DNA of 64,000 nucleotides. Source: JACKOB01 sp024234575 (GTDB taxonomy: Bacteria > Pseudomonadota > Gammaproteobacteria > Pseudomonadales > Oleiphilaceae). The translations under genes were made by a program, and so were the position numbers. The stretch covers positions 124,001-188,000 of the forward strand of contig JBPJFZ010000005.1 in NCBI GenBank assembly GCA_051208035.1, given 5' to 3'. The notes below the pieces were generated by a model. That model did no database searches and was not told the origin of the DNA. It saw only the letters and a list, made by a program, of their open reading frames with translations. This document shows, one piece after another, positions 8,359 to 19,784 of this stretch; the stretch's first letter is position 1, and each line of letters begins with the position of its first letter.

Positions 8359-9456
8359 TTAAGGTTTATGGGGTAACTCAAGGTATTCGTGAGATTGCAT
8401 TTCCAGCAATCGACTTTTGGTGCGCTCGAATTCAAAATTAAGATTACCACCAGAGTACAAATCTTTTATTGCCACCTCAGCAGATATAATCACTTTCACT
8501 GCACGGTCATAAAACTCGTCAATCATATTAACAAAACGACGAGCCTGATCATCCTTATCCCCACCAAGAACCGGAATATTGGCAATCAATACGGCGTGAA
8601 ACTCCTTGGCAAGTTCAATGTAGTCACTTTGGCCACGAGGGCCGTCACACAATTCTTTAAAATCAAACCAGACAACATCGTCAGAATGCTTGTAGGCACG
8701 GATAATACGGCCATTAATTTGCATCGCGGTACCATGACTACCAGTTTCGAGCGCCAACGCCTCATAACTTTTTAACAAACTGGCGTCAGCTTCTTCCCCC
8801 AAAGGGAAATGAAACAGCTCGGCATCTTCAAGTGTGCGCAAGCGATAATCAACACCACCATCAACATTCACTACCTGAGTATGTGTGTTCAACAACGCTA
8901 TGGCAGGCAAGAAACGCGCACGTTGTAAACCGTCTTTATATAAACCATCTGGCACAATATTGGATGTACAAACGAGGGACACCTGATTTTTAAAAAGTTC
9001 ATCAAGCAGCCCCGCCAAAATCATCGCGTCACCGATATCCGTCACAAAAAATTCATCAAAGCAGATAACTCTGGCTTCTTCGGCAAATTTTCGCGCAATC
9101 GTTTTCAGGGGATCTTTTACGCCGGTTAACAGTTTGAGTTCTGCATGCACCCGATGCATGAAGCGGTGGAAGTGCATTCTCGTTTTGCGGTCGAATGGCA
9201 AACTCTCGTAAAAGTTGTCCATCAAGTAAGTCTTACCGCGTCCAACACCTCCCCAAAAATATAACCCCCGTACAGGCTGGGTATCTTTTTTTAATTTGCT
9301 GCGGATTGCCGCAAGACGCCCCACCTTTCTTCTCTTCTCGGCTATGACTAATTTATCAAACAAATCCTGAAGATGCCCGATAGCCTCTTCCTGAGCTTTA
9401 TCATAACTAAAGCCTTCTTTTTTTAAATCTGCCTGATATCTTTCCAATGGCGTCAT
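8359..9456 (-). CDS. zapE: cell division protein ZapE (AFG1-like ATPase)
   Basis: A 365-residue ATPase of the AFG1/ZapE family. The Walker A motif GGVGRGKT is at 69-76 and the Walker B FDEFF at 133-137, with the family block MHFHRFMHRVH between them. In E. coli ZapE (YhcM) associates with the Z-ring during constriction and under oxygen-poor or stress conditions. It is divergent from zapG/yhcB and near degS; in E. coli the same genes neighbour each other (zapE, yhcB, degQ, degS), which supports the call. Confidence 0.92.
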   Translation of the reverse strand: MTPLERYQADLKKEGFSYDKAQEEAIGHLQDLFDKLVIAEKRRKVGRLAAIRSKLKKDTQPVRGLYFWGGVGRGKTYLMDNFYESLPFDRKTRMHFHRFMHRVHAELKLLTGVKDPLKTIARKFAEEARVICFDEFFVTDIGDAMILAGLLDELFKNQVSLVCTSNIVPDGLYKDGLQRARFLPAIALLNTHTQVVNVDGGVDYRLRTLEDAELFHFPLGEEADASLLKSYEALALETGSHGTAMQINGRIIRAYKHSDDVVWFDFKELCDGPRGQSDYIELAKEFHAVLIANIPVLGGDKDDQARRFVNMIDEFYDRAVKVIISAEVAIKDLYSGGNLNFEFERTKSRLLEMQSHEYLELPHKP

Positions 9457-9755
9457 GTCGAGATTCTCTTTATTGACCTAACCTTTACTACCGCCCATCG
9501 CACTTAGCTGTTATGTGCAAATGGATTAAAAAGCGGCGCATATTCTGCCTTTTTTTGCTCAAAAACGCGAGTTTTCCATAAACTATGCGCTCTACTGTAT
9601 TCTCTGTTCCAATCGCCTACAATTAGACTTAACGATAGTTCGAAATGGCAATGGGTATACATTAAAACAGAGTGCATGCAGCACTTTAGCGAGACGAAAA
9701 GAAAGCAGCTGGCAAGCTCCAGGTAACCATAAGCATACTAAAGGGCACAATCAGG
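9457..9755. promoter_or_regulatory. 299-base divergent region between zapE and zapG/yhcB
   Basis: Expected to contain promoters for both genes. A TACAAT at 9618-9623 is a possible -10 for the rightward gene, but I see no good -35 at the right distance. Nothing else stands out. Confidence 0.3.
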
Positions 9756-10241
9756 ATGAATGAGCTATTAACGAGTACTTACGCTATCGCAATGTTGTGT
9801 TTTGTCAGCGGCATAGGCACAGGCATTCTTATTAAACACCTGGCAGGGTCACCTGAACGGCAAAAGCGAAAACTCACCCAAGAGGTTGAAGAGGCAGAAA
9901 AGAAACATTTATTCTATCAAAGTAAAGTCTCTGTTCAGATGTCTAAATTCCACGAAATTTCTGCAAAGCTGGAACAGCTGCAACTTGAGCTGCAACACCA
10001 GCTGTCAGAGTCGGATGCAGCCCTTTTCCCGGAAGCTGAAGAAACATTTGCCGAGCAAGAAGATGATGAGCCTGCTTTCAAACCCGCCAACCTTCTGCAA
10101 GAAAAGTCTGCGTCTCTAACGACACCCATGGATTATGCCGACAAATCACGGGCTAATGAGTCAAAGCTACATAAGCCGAATGCCGGCACATTATCTGAAA
10201 GCTTTGGTTTGCAATCAGAGACACCAAAGAAGAGCGCCTAA
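9756..10241 (+). CDS. zapG: YhcB/ZapG family membrane-anchored coiled-coil protein (DUF1043)
   Basis: A 161-residue protein with an N-terminal transmembrane helix (about residues 8-28, with FVSGIGTGILI) followed by a basic patch and a coiled coil (about 33-85) typical of DUF1043. The C-terminal half is acidic and low in complexity. YhcB/ZapG sits in the inner membrane and links envelope synthesis with division in E. coli. AAGGG at 9741-9745 lies 10 bases before the ATG. The position beside zapE and close to degS is conserved with enteric bacteria. Confidence 0.85.
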   Translation: MNELLTSTYAIAMLCFVSGIGTGILIKHLAGSPERQKRKLTQEVEEAEKKHLFYQSKVSVQMSKFHEISAKLEQLQLELQHQLSESDAALFPEAEETFAEQEDDEPAFKPANLLQEKSASLTTPMDYADKSRANESKLHKPNAGTLSESFGLQSETPKKSA

Positions 10242-10252
10242 AGATATAGTTG

Positions 10253-11017
10253 CTACACCGGGTTATCGATATCAATATACTCTACCTTCACATCGAACTC
10301 GGCAGCCAGAATATCACCCAACGCCTGAACGCCGTAGCGCTCGGTTGCATGGTGCCCCGCAGCCAGGTAATGCAGGCTCCCCTCCATTACGGCATGAAAT
10401 GTGGGCTCTGAGATCTCGCCACTCAAATAAAGATCTGCACCTAAAGTTTCTGCCTGATTGATGAAAGACTGAGCACCACCGGTACACCAGGCGATCCGCG
10501 AAACTAGTTTGGGCCCCGCCGGGCACCTTACCAACTGGGGCTTCCTACCCAATGCCGATTCAACCGATGCCACCCACTCGTCTAAAGGAAGAGGCACTGG
10601 CAACTCGCCGGAGGACAGTAGCGGCAGACCATCAACCTCGTGCGTCGCACAGTTTTGTAACCCAAACAAGCGGCCAAGCATGACGTTATTTCCTACCTCC
10701 GTGTGCACATCCAGAGGTAAATGATAGGCTGCTAAACTTATGTCATTTTGTAATAAGGTTTTTATTCTTCGCTTTTTTTGCCCGGTAATTACCTGATTTT
10801 CGCCCTTCCAAAAATACCCATGATGCACGATAAGCAAATCTGCACCTTTAGCCACGGCTTGCTCAATAAACGCCTGTGACGCTGTGACGCCAACAGCAAT
10901 TTTACTAACGCTGCCCTTTCCTTCCACCTGCAGCCCGTTTGGGCAGTAGTCGCGGATCCTGGTAATGCCTAAATATTTATTGGTAAATTCTATGATCTCG
11001 TTCAGGCTCGCCGACAC
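10253..11017 (-). CDS. Nif3-like dinuclear metal centre hexameric protein (YbgI family)
   Basis: Nif3/YbgI family protein with the conserved metal-site segments: VHHGYFWKG near the N-terminus and the C-terminal AAGHHATERYGVQALG, plus YCPNGLQVEG. E. coli YbgI forms a toroidal hexamer with two metals per subunit; its reaction is unknown. The frame is open to an ATG at 11062, but I prefer GTG 11017 (254 residues, starting MSASLNEIIEF): AGAGAGG lies 5 bases upstream of it, no Shine-Dalgarno precedes the ATG, and the family is normally about 250 residues. It converges on zapG and is divergent from the DegS-type gene. Confidence 0.85.
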   Translation of the reverse strand: MSASLNEIIEFTNKYLGITRIRDYCPNGLQVEGKGSVSKIAVGVTASQAFIEQAVAKGADLLIVHHGYFWKGENQVITGQKKRRIKTLLQNDISLAAYHLPLDVHTEVGNNVMLGRLFGLQNCATHEVDGLPLLSSGELPVPLPLDEWVASVESALGRKPQLVRCPAGPKLVSRIAWCTGGAQSFINQAETLGADLYLSGEISEPTFHAVMEGSLHYLAAGHHATERYGVQALGDILAAEFDVKVEYIDIDNPV

Positions 11018-11120
11018 AACAACCTCTCTAACGCTGGAACGGTTTATAGGAATCACTTGCATAGTGACAATTTAATTCATTATTGTTTCTCGCTCTATCT
11101 TCGCTAAATCTACGAGAATA

Positions 11121-12191
11121 ATGATGTCTCATTCACTAAAGAAACTGCTGCCTTTGACAGCAGGACTGCTAACCGGCTTCGCACTGGCTTACGGAACAAT
11201 AAGCTTAGATGCCGAAAAAAGAAACGCCATTATAGATCGTACCACTCATCCAGAACGATTTATTTCATTTGCCGACGCAGTAAGCAAAGCTTCGGCCTCG
11301 GTTGTAAAAGTCATTAGTTCAGACACACAGATAAAACAATCCAGCCCAAATAATTCTTCTCCCACCCACCTGGGGTCTGGTGTGATCATCCACCCACTGG
11401 GCCTGATCGTCACCAACGATCACGTGGTGAAACAGGCAAGCACGATCCACATCGAACTTGCTGACGGCCGCCTCTTCGACGCCCAAATTCTAGGCGCTGA
11501 TAGTGAGGCCGATGTTGCCGTTCTGAACGTTGCAGCAGGCGGTCTACCAGCCATCACGGGAGCAACCGAAAAAGTACGTGTTGGTGATATCGTGCTGGCC
11601 ATCGGGAATCCCTATGCGGTAGGACAAACGGTCACACAAGGCATTGTCAGCGGTTTAGGGCGTGACAACCTGGGCCTCAGTCATTACGAAAACTTTATCC
11701 AGACCGACGCTGCAATCAACCCTGGCAATTCGGGAGGTGCGCTAATTAACGCGCACGGTGATCTTGTGGGTATTAACACCGCCAACTACAGCGAGGACAG
11801 AGGATCGCAAGGTATCGGGTTTGCTATTCCCGTCGCCATGGTAAGCAAAATAGTCAACGACTTGCTAGAGCGGGGCCATGTGCTACGTGGATACCTTGGT
11901 GTTACCGCAAGACCTGCCAACTTGGCGGAGAAGGCTTTCTATAAAATGGCCAACCAGCAGACAGCCCTAATCGTTATAGATGCAGGAATAAATACACCGG
12001 CAGCAAACGCTGGTGTACGCACTGGTGACATCATCCTAAAGATAAATGAAAGAGCAATTTCGGGTGAAAAGGCTGCCTTTAACCTGGTTGGATTATCAAG
12101 GCCGGGAGATATCATCCACTTAGAAGTTGCCAGAGGCACGAAACAAATCACACTCCCTGTCACACTTGGCACCAGACCTGTAGCCAATTAG
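11121..12191 (+). CDS. degS: DegS/AlgW-type trypsin-like periplasmic serine protease
   Basis: A 356-residue HtrA-family protease with an uncleaved N-terminal membrane anchor (about residues 8-27), a trypsin-like domain and a single PDZ domain (about 255-350). The catalytic triad is His101 (NDHVV), Asp131 (DSEADVAVL) and Ser204 (GNSGG). One PDZ and a membrane anchor fit DegS (AlgW in Pseudomonas), which senses misfolded outer-membrane porins and starts RseA/MucA cleavage to release the envelope-stress sigma factor. It lies next to the his genes, as AlgW does in Pseudomonas. DegQ would have two PDZ domains and a signal peptide. Confidence 0.9.
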   Translation: MMSHSLKKLLPLTAGLLTGFALAYGTISLDAEKRNAIIDRTTHPERFISFADAVSKASASVVKVISSDTQIKQSSPNNSSPTHLGSGVIIHPLGLIVTNDHVVKQASTIHIELADGRLFDAQILGADSEADVAVLNVAAGGLPAITGATEKVRVGDIVLAIGNPYAVGQTVTQGIVSGLGRDNLGLSHYENFIQTDAAINPGNSGGALINAHGDLVGINTANYSEDRGSQGIGFAIPVAMVSKIVNDLLERGHVLRGYLGVTARPANLAEKAFYKMANQQTALIVIDAGINTPAANAGVRTGDIILKINERAISGEKAAFNLVGLSRPGDIIHLEVARGTKQITLPVTLGTRPVAN

Positions 12192-12219
12192 CCGCAGGAG
12201 GTGTAAAAACTCCGGATTG

Positions 12220-13326
12220 TTATTCAGAAGAATGATGGCTCTTTAAAATGGTCTCGAACGCTGACAGAAACGCTGCGTTCTCTTGTGCGGTTCCAACGGT
12301 GATGCGCAGACAATTTGCCAACTGCGGGTGTGCACCATCCAGACATTTGATGAGAATGCCTTTTTCTTTCAATTGTGCGAAAACAGTCCTTGCTGGTGCC
12401 CGATCTAACCTGACCAGTATAAAATTTGCTTCACTCTGGTACGGATGAACAAACGGAATCTTACCTAATGCAGTATATAACTCACTTCTGGAGGCTCGCA
12501 GTAACGCCGTCTGCTTATTCAGTACATCAACATTATCCAAAGCGAATTTTGCACTTTCCTGGGTTAACACATTGATATTGTAAGGAAGCCGCAATTTATC
12601 AAACTCAACCAACCATTCATGCCGTCCTACCAGCACCCCCAATCTTAGCCCTGCAAGCCCCATTTTGGAGAATGTCCGCATGATCACGACATTGTCGTAG
12701 TCTTGCAACAAGGGCATTAAATTACTGTCGCTGAATGGTAAATACGCCTCATCAAGTACAACCAATCCAGGACAACCCTCTATAATCCGCCGCACTTTCT
12801 CTTCGCCAAAGAGATTTCCTGTGGGATTATTAGGTTGCGCCAAAAAAACAACCGCCGGCTCATGTTGCTCCATCGCCTCTTTAAAAGCCGCGGTATCAAG
12901 CTCGAAGTTGTTTCCTAAAGGCAGCCCTACGTAATCCATGCCACAAAAGGTCGCGATCATTGAATACATCACAAACCCTGGCTCCGGGGCCATAATCGAC
13001 CGACCTTCACCTGCAAGGGCCAGAGCAATCGTTTGTATTAATTCGTCCGAGCCATTGCCCAGCATGATATCGAACTCTTCGGGTACAGACATGAACGCTC
13101 GTATTTTGGCGGTCAGCTCGGCGGCATGCGGGTCAGGATAGCGATTAACACTCACTCCGGCCAACGCCTCAGTCCATTTATTACCGAGATCGCCGGGCCA
13201 TTGAAATGGGTTTTCCATCGCATCCAGCTTGATCATTCCCTTCGAGTCTGGCACGTGGTAAGACTTTAATGCCTGAATTTCTTTTCTCACCAGTTTTTGA
13301 ACGCGTTTTAATACACTTGCCTTCAT
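12220..13326 (-). CDS. hisC: histidinol-phosphate aminotransferase
   Basis: A 368-residue class I/II aminotransferase. The pyridoxal-phosphate lysine is Lys221 in RTFSKMGLAGLRLG, with the cofactor-binding DEAY at 192-195 and the N-terminal NPFQWP block recognising the substrate. It converts imidazole acetol-phosphate to histidinol-phosphate. It is the last of hisG-hisD-hisC on the minus strand, 61 bases after hisD, in the same order as in Pseudomonas. Confidence 0.95.
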   Translation of the reverse strand: MKASVLKRVQKLVRKEIQALKSYHVPDSKGMIKLDAMENPFQWPGDLGNKWTEALAGVSVNRYPDPHAAELTAKIRAFMSVPEEFDIMLGNGSDELIQTIALALAGEGRSIMAPEPGFVMYSMIATFCGMDYVGLPLGNNFELDTAAFKEAMEQHEPAVVFLAQPNNPTGNLFGEEKVRRIIEGCPGLVVLDEAYLPFSDSNLMPLLQDYDNVVIMRTFSKMGLAGLRLGVLVGRHEWLVEFDKLRLPYNINVLTQESAKFALDNVDVLNKQTALLRASRSELYTALGKIPFVHPYQSEANFILVRLDRAPARTVFAQLKEKGILIKCLDGAHPQLANCLRITVGTAQENAAFLSAFETILKSHHSSE

Positions 13327-13387
13327 GGGAAATTATCTATCCTAAGTAGGGTCTGATGATGTCTTAATCTGCAACACCGACAAAAAA

Positions 13388-14701
13388 TTAGTTCTGTTTA
13401 ATGCGAAACTCTGCCGACATGGCATGCGCCGTCAACCCTTCACCACGAGCAAGAATCGAAGCGGTTTTGCCCAGATCGCTGGCTCCTGCCGCCGTGAAGC
13501 GAATGATTGACGATCGCTTCTGAAAATCGTAGACCCCTAGAGGTGATGAAAAGCGTGCCGTACCAGAGGTTGGTAGCACGTGATTTGGTCCGGCGCAGTA
13601 GTCACCAAGGGCTTCGGCAGTATACCGCCCCATAAAAATTGCACCGGCATGTTTAATTTCTGGTAACAAGCTATCCGGGTTCTCGACAGACAACTCAAGA
13701 TGCTCGGGCGCAATGAGATTACTCACCATTACCGCATCATCCAAATTCTTGACTAACACCATGGCCGCACGGGCGCGCAAAGACTTTTCGATTATCTCGC
13801 GGCGCTCCATTTTCGGTAACAGGCGGAAAATACTCTCTTCAACCTTATCTAAAAATGCTGCCGATGGGGACACCAATATTGATTGTGCATCCTCATCATG
13901 CTCGGCTTGCGAAAACAAGTCCATTGCTATCCAGTCCGGATTGGTTTCACCATCACAAATAATCAAGATCTCAGAAGGGCCAGCAATCATATCGATGCCC
14001 ACTTTACCAAATACTTCCCGCTTTGCGGTGGCGACGTAAATATTTCCCGGCCCGACAATTTTATCAACCGCTGGAATCGTTTCCGTGCCATATGCCAATG
14101 CCGCCACGGCCTGCGCACCACCAACCGTGAAAACTCTATCGACATTCGCAATAGCCGCAGCCGCCAGCACCATGTCATTCACAACGCCATTGGGTGTTGG
14201 AACAACCATAATTATTTCTTCTACTCCGGCAACTTTCGCGGGTATTGCATTCATCAATACCGAGGATGGATAAGCCGCCTTGCCCCCAGGAACATACAAA
14301 CCTACACGACTCATCGGCTCTACTTTTTGCCCAAGAACCGTGCCATCTGCTTCCTCATAAGTCCAGGACTGCTGCACCTGATGTTTATGGTAGCTAGCAA
14401 TTCTGGCCGCAGCTTTCTCAAGTGCAGTGCGCTGCTCTGCAGGAATACTTTCCAGCGCGAGCTGCAAACGCTCGCCTGAGATTTCCAGCTCGCTCGCTGA
14501 AGTCACTGAGACAGAGTCAAAACGTGACGTGTAATCAAGCAGCGCTTGATCACCATGCTCTCTCACATCCGCAATAATTTTTTTAACGGTGTCATTAACA
14601 CGTGCGTCTTCCGCATCATTCCAGGCAAGCACCGAGGCTAAATCAGCTCGAAAATTATCGGCAGCTGAATCCAGACGTCGAATATCAAATTTCTTTTCCA
14701 T
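13388..14701 (-). CDS. hisD: histidinol dehydrogenase
   Basis: A 437-residue protein of standard family length. It oxidises L-histidinol to L-histidine in two NAD-dependent, zinc-dependent steps. Family blocks are visible: [40 protein letters not shown] and the catalytic-region APEHLEL. It sits between hisG (111-base gap) and hisC. Confidence 0.96.
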   Translation of the reverse strand: MEKKFDIRRLDSAADNFRADLASVLAWNDAEDARVNDTVKKIIADVREHGDQALLDYTSRFDSVSVTSASELEISGERLQLALESIPAEQRTALEKAAARIASYHKHQVQQSWTYEEADGTVLGQKVEPMSRVGLYVPGGKAAYPSSVLMNAIPAKVAGVEEIIMVVPTPNGVVNDMVLAAAAIANVDRVFTVGGAQAVAALAYGTETIPAVDKIVGPGNIYVATAKREVFGKVGIDMIAGPSEILIICDGETNPDWIAMDLFSQAEHDEDAQSILVSPSAAFLDKVEESIFRLLPKMERREIIEKSLRARAAMVLVKNLDDAVMVSNLIAPEHLELSVENPDSLLPEIKHAGAIFMGRYTAEALGDYCAGPNHVLPTSGTARFSSPLGVYDFQKRSSIIRFTAAGASDLGKTASILARGEGLTAHAMSAEFRIKQN

Positions 14702-14812
14702 AACTACAAACCAGCGTATTTACCAAAATTTTTATATTGCATCGTCGGCGGCAATCCATTGTTTTAGCCAAGCAATGCCAAACAACGCCAAACAGACGAT
14801 TGCCCTAAACTG

Positions 14813-15457
14813 CTAAGCAGTTATGCTCTTCTGAACAGCCTGCTCTATCTGTTCCACAATTGGGGATATCATCTGATGCTTCATTTTCATTGATGAGCGA
14901 TTCACGATTAGCCGCGAACTAACCTGGGCAATCATTTCCCGTGGCTCTAGTCCGTTTGCCTTTAAGGTATTGCCTGTATCGACGATATCAACGATTTCAT
15001 CCGCCAAAGATAGTAGTGGCGCTAATTCCATCGCACCGTACAACTTAATGATGTCTGCCTGCACCCCTTTAGACGAGTAAAACTGCTTGGCAAGATTGAC
15101 AAATTTAGTTGCAACGCGAATTCGCCCTGACTTGGGCGCCACACCTTTGACACCAGCGGTCATTAAACGGCATCGAGCAATGTGCAAATCAAGCAATTCA
15201 AACAAGCCTTCAGCACCGTGCTCCATCAATACATCTTTGCCCGTAACGCCAATATCTGCACCACCATACTGTACATAAACAGGCACATCGGTTGCCCGAA
15301 TCACTATCAGCTGCACATTTTGCTGCGTGGTTGGGAAAATGAGCTTACGGCTGCTCTCAAGATCTTCCAGCGGCTCTATTCCTGCGCTTTTTAGTAAAGG
15401 CAGGGTTTCTTTTAATATTCTGCCTTTAGACAAGGCAATCACCAAGCTATCACTCAT
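14813..15457 (-). CDS. hisG: ATP phosphoribosyltransferase, short form
   Basis: Starts [14 protein letters not shown] and is about 214 residues, the length of short-form HisG, which lacks the C-terminal regulatory domain and works with HisZ. It catalyses the first step of histidine synthesis, ATP plus PRPP to phosphoribosyl-ATP. The ATP/PRPP-binding segment [17 protein letters not shown] is present. I chose ATG 15457; the frame also opens at GTG 15478, and neither has a strong Shine-Dalgarno. hisZ is not in this window. Confidence 0.93.
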   Translation of the reverse strand: MSDSLVIALSKGRILKETLPLLKSAGIEPLEDLESSRKLIFPTTQQNVQLIVIRATDVPVYVQYGGADIGVTGKDVLMEHGAEGLFELLDLHIARCRLMTAGVKGVAPKSGRIRVATKFVNLAKQFYSSKGVQADIIKLYGAMELAPLLSLADEIVDIVDTGNTLKANGLEPREMIAQVSSRLIVNRSSMKMKHQMISPIVEQIEQAVQKSITA

Positions 15458-15556
15458 ATCAGTATCTATCAGGACCACACTTATGAACCGGCCCTATTCC
15501 TCAATAGTTAATTTTCAGCGCTCTGGAGACAGTAACCATTCAACGGAGAGTTTGTT

Positions 15557-16885
<1,329 letters not shown>

Positions 16886-16963
16886 TTAGTTACGCCAAAC
16901 CCACTAAAGAGCTCAACGACATAACTGAACGCCCCACCACTATAATGTGGGCACATCTATTGG

Positions 16964-17200
16964 TTACAGATTATCCCACTGCTCTGGCGTATAAGCCTTG
17001 ATCGTAAAAGCATGGATTCTTCCATCTGCGATATACTCAGTCACCGTACTGTAAACAAGTTGCTGTTTTTTAACTGGCGACAGGCCACGGAAAACATCCC
17101 CAATTACCGTTACCTGGAAGCTGTTACCCTCGCCTTGGGCATGTACTTCGCAGTCAGGTAACTTATCTTTCACCAGTTTTTGAACTTCTTCAGCTAGCAT
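16964..17200 (-). CDS. ibaG: BolA family protein IbaG/YrbA
   Basis: A 78-residue BolA-fold protein (VTVIGDVFRGLSPVKKQQLVYST, then a short strand and ALTIKAYTP-like ending AFTIKAYTPEQW). IbaG-type BolA proteins pair with monothiol glutaredoxins to carry 2Fe-2S clusters. Cys17 (LPDCEVHAQ) is in the position described for IbaG. The location between the mla operon and murA is conserved in E. coli and Pseudomonas. Confidence 0.92.
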   Translation of the reverse strand: MLAEEVQKLVKDKLPDCEVHAQGEGNSFQVTVIGDVFRGLSPVKKQQLVYSTVTEYIADGRIHAFTIKAYTPEQWDNL

Positions 17201-17397
17201 TAGAGATATTCCATTGATTAAATTTAGTTAGTCTTCACTCAACCCTTGCCAGCGTAAAATGGGGCGACAGAGAGAACGTGAAGGAATGCATCAGGGCGCT
17301 AATAATACTTAAAAAGCACCACATCGACAAAAAGGATTTGTATTGGCACCTAATTTATATGCACGTCTTCTAACAAGAATGCTGTAAAAAGAGGCCA

Positions 17398-17703
17398 CTA
17401 GCTGCGACAGGGAAGAACTTTATCCAAACCACTGACACGTGACAGATCAAAGAGTCGGGTGGGAATTTCTATGAAAAATAATGACTTATCCTTCGCTTTC
17501 GCGTGACGCACCATCCCCAGCAATGCGGACAGGATCGCACTATGAGCATTTTTAAGCGCTTGCAAATCTACAATCACCTCATTATCTGACATTTGGCTTA
17601 TTAAACTTTCGACCTCTGCCAGCAATTGTGGGGATTCATCTACCGATACTTCCCCACTAATACGAATAAGGCCTTTGTCGCCACTTTCTAATCGAAAAGT
17701 CAT
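17398..17703 (-). CDS. mlaB: MlaB-like STAS domain protein
   Basis: A 101-residue STAS-domain protein at the end of the mla operon. STAS features are the VDLQALKNAHSAILSALLGMVRHAK segment (a beta strand, then a helix with the Ser/Thr region that contacts MlaF). MlaB stabilises and regulates the MlaFEDB ABC transporter at the cytoplasmic face. It starts 2 bases after the mlaC stop. Confidence 0.88.
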   Translation of the reverse strand: MTFRLESGDKGLIRISGEVSVDESPQLLAEVESLISQMSDNEVIVDLQALKNAHSAILSALLGMVRHAKAKDKSLFFIEIPTRLFDLSRVSGLDKVLPCRS

Positions 17704-17705
17704 TA

Positions 17706-18383
17706 TTATCCCTGGCTATTGGCCTCAATATCCAACTGAGAGTTCCAGTTAGCAATGACGGCATCCATATCTCCACGGTTAGTGCGCATTTCTTGCTCAA
17801 ACCTGTCGCGGAATGCCAGCCCGACATTTATCCCGCTGACGATGATATTTTCCAGCAGCCATGCATTCTTTCCGGTATTCAAATACATAGAATAAACCAC
17901 TTTGTACTTGTTACCATTCTCAGAAGTCACTTCGATATCGACACTGGCTTTATCCTGCTCGGGACTTAGCATGTTCGCTTGTTGCACTTGCACGGTAAAC
18001 TTCCCACTTTCTACAAGTGCCTTTGAATAAGTAGTAAAAAGGCTGCGCTTGAATGTTTCCACAAAGCGATCCCGTTGTTCTACGGACGCCGAGCGACCGT
18101 ACTTACCCATAACACGAGCCGCAATTCTCCTGAAGTCAACCAACTCGGAGAGGGCGCCCCCCATTTCCCGATAGAATTCTTCTGTATTTTCTTTATAAAG
18201 CGGGCGCTTTTCTTCAAGGCGGGCAACCAGTGAATTCACACTAGCCTCAACGGTCAGGCGCACGTTCTCAGCAGCAGTGTCTGCCGCAACAGACAGTAGT
18301 GAAAAAACCGAAAAGCAGGTAACAACCGCGAATTTTAGCAGCATTCTCAGTGCTGAATTGCTGAGCTTCTTTTGACTATTCAC
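17706..18383 (-). CDS. mlaC: phospholipid-binding periplasmic protein MlaC
   Basis: MlaC (Tol_Tol_Ttg2 family) shuttles phospholipids between the outer-membrane MlaA complex and the inner-membrane MlaFEDB complex. The protein has a signal peptide (hydrophobic LLKFAVVTCFSVFSLLSVAA, cleavage after the AAD region), then FYREMGGALSELVDFRRIAARVMGKY, a family hallmark. The start is uncertain: the frame opens at ATG 18422 and has an ATG at 18392, but AGAAGG lies 9 bases before GTG 18383, which also leaves a normal n-region. About 225 residues with that choice. Confidence 0.92.
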   Translation of the reverse strand: MNSQKKLSNSALRMLLKFAVVTCFSVFSLLSVAADTAAENVRLTVEASVNSLVARLEEKRPLYKENTEEFYREMGGALSELVDFRRIAARVMGKYGRSASVEQRDRFVETFKRSLFTTYSKALVESGKFTVQVQQANMLSPEQDKASVDIEVTSENGNKYKVVYSMYLNTGKNAWLLENIIVSGINVGLAFRDRFEQEMRTNRGDMDAVIANWNSQLDIEANSQG

Positions 18384-18465
18384 CTTATCCATCCTTCTGT
18401 GCACATATTCACAATGAGGCAATGATTAATTTAAAAAGTTCCATAACAACAAACAGATCTGCCAC

Positions 18466-18915
18466 CTATTTTCCAGTCGCAAAATTACCAATCAGCTTCT
18501 CGATATTCAATGCTGACTGGGTATCGTAGATCACATCACCAGGCTTTAGGCTTTGTTCATCAGCCCCCATGCTGATACTGACGTACTTCTCACCTAATAA
18601 TCCAGCGGTATTTATCGCTGCGGTGCTATCAATACTTAAAAAGTCAACATCCGAATCTATCGTCAGGGACACTTTTGCTGAAAAGGTTTTTTTGTCGAGC
18701 TCAATAGCGCTCACCTTGCCGATGGTAACCCCTGCCATTGCAACTTTGCCACGCACACTCAGGCCACCCAAATCATCGAACTGTGCGTAAATTGTGTAAC
18801 TATCCCCGCCTTTGGCCAGGGTTAATCCACTGACTTGTAGGGCAAGCACAAGCAACGCGCCTACTCCTGCTAACATAAAGATACCAACAAGCAGCTCAAT
18901 CCAGCGGCTATACAT
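18466..18915 (-). CDS. mlaD: MlaD, MCE-domain component of the phospholipid transporter
   Basis: A 149-residue protein with an N-terminal transmembrane helix (about residues 6-28) and one MCE domain (YTIYAQFDDLGGLSVRGKVAMAGVTIGKV). MlaD forms the periplasmic hexameric ring that passes phospholipids through the complex. A strong GGAGG lies upstream of the ATG and spans the end of mlaE, so the two are tightly coupled. Confidence 0.95.
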   Translation of the reverse strand: MYSRWIELLVGIFMLAGVGALLVLALQVSGLTLAKGGDSYTIYAQFDDLGGLSVRGKVAMAGVTIGKVSAIELDKKTFSAKVSLTIDSDVDFLSIDSTAAINTAGLLGEKYVSISMGADEQSLKPGDVIYDTQSALNIEKLIGNFATGK

Positions 18916-18917
18916 TC

Positions 18918-19700
18918 CTAAACTCCTCCAAACATGACAGCAGTCAGGACAAAATCGAGCCCTAATACTGCCAGCGATGAATACACAACTGTTTTAGTTG
19001 TCGCGATGCTGATCCCCTCAGACGTTGGCACGAGATCGTAACCCTGAAAAACAGCGATCCAAGAACAAACTGCGCCAAAAACGATACTTTTTATGACGCC
19101 GTTCATGACATCGTCTTGAAAATCAACAGATGCCTGCATATTGGCCCAAAAAGATCCTTCGTAGACGCCAAGCCAGTCCACACCAACCATCATGCCGCCC
19201 CAAATGCCGACAACACTGAATATCATGGCCAGAATTGGCATACTGATGAAACCTGCCCAGAATCGTGGAGAGATAACACGGGTGATCGGATCCACCCCCA
19301 TCATTTCCATACTTGAGAGTTGCTCGGTTGCCTTCATCAGGCCAATTTCTGCCGTTAAAGCCGAACCGGCCCTGCCAGCAAATAGAAGCGCTGTCACTAC
19401 CGGCCCCAATTCTCTTACCAGCGTTAAAGCAACCATTTGCCCTATTGCCTGCTCTGAGCCGTAATCGACCAGAATATTATACCCCTGAAGACCAAGCACC
19501 ATTCCGATAAACAAACCTGAAACGATTATAATCACCAGGGAAAGCACCCCCACAGAATACAATTGCCGAACCAGCAAAGGAAAAGAAATGCGGATACTCT
19601 GCGAAGTAAAAATCACGAAAAACAGAAATACGCCGGACCGCCCCAGCGTCTGAAGAGTTTGTAAACCGTTGCGCCCCAACGAGCGAACCTGATCCAGCAC
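18918..19700 (-). CDS. mlaE: MlaE, permease of the phospholipid ABC transporter
   Basis: A 260-residue integral membrane permease with about six hydrophobic segments and the MlaE/YrbE core ([19 protein letters not shown], then [19 protein letters not shown], family fingerprints). It starts at GTG 19700 with GAGG 5 bases upstream, 84 bases after the mlaF stop. It forms the transmembrane part of MlaFEDB, which maintains outer-membrane lipid asymmetry. Confidence 0.95.
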   Translation of the reverse strand: MLDQVRSLGRNGLQTLQTLGRSGVFLFFVIFTSQSIRISFPLLVRQLYSVGVLSLVIIIVSGLFIGMVLGLQGYNILVDYGSEQAIGQMVALTLVRELGPVVTALLFAGRAGSALTAEIGLMKATEQLSSMEMMGVDPITRVISPRFWAGFISMPILAMIFSVVGIWGGMMVGVDWLGVYEGSFWANMQASVDFQDDVMNGVIKSIVFGAVCSWIAVFQGYDLVPTSEGISIATTKTVVYSSLAVLGLDFVLTAVMFGGV

Positions 19701-19784
19701 ATCAGCCTCTTTTATTTGTAGCCATTGACGAGAAGTACAAGTCGTACCTCACAGAACATAGATAAATGCCAGCTTTGGCAGGTA

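Noticed and set aside
13883..14479. A 198-codon plus-strand frame opposite hisD
   Set aside because: Shadow of hisD in the opposite frame; rich in His/Arg as expected for a complement of a conserved gene.
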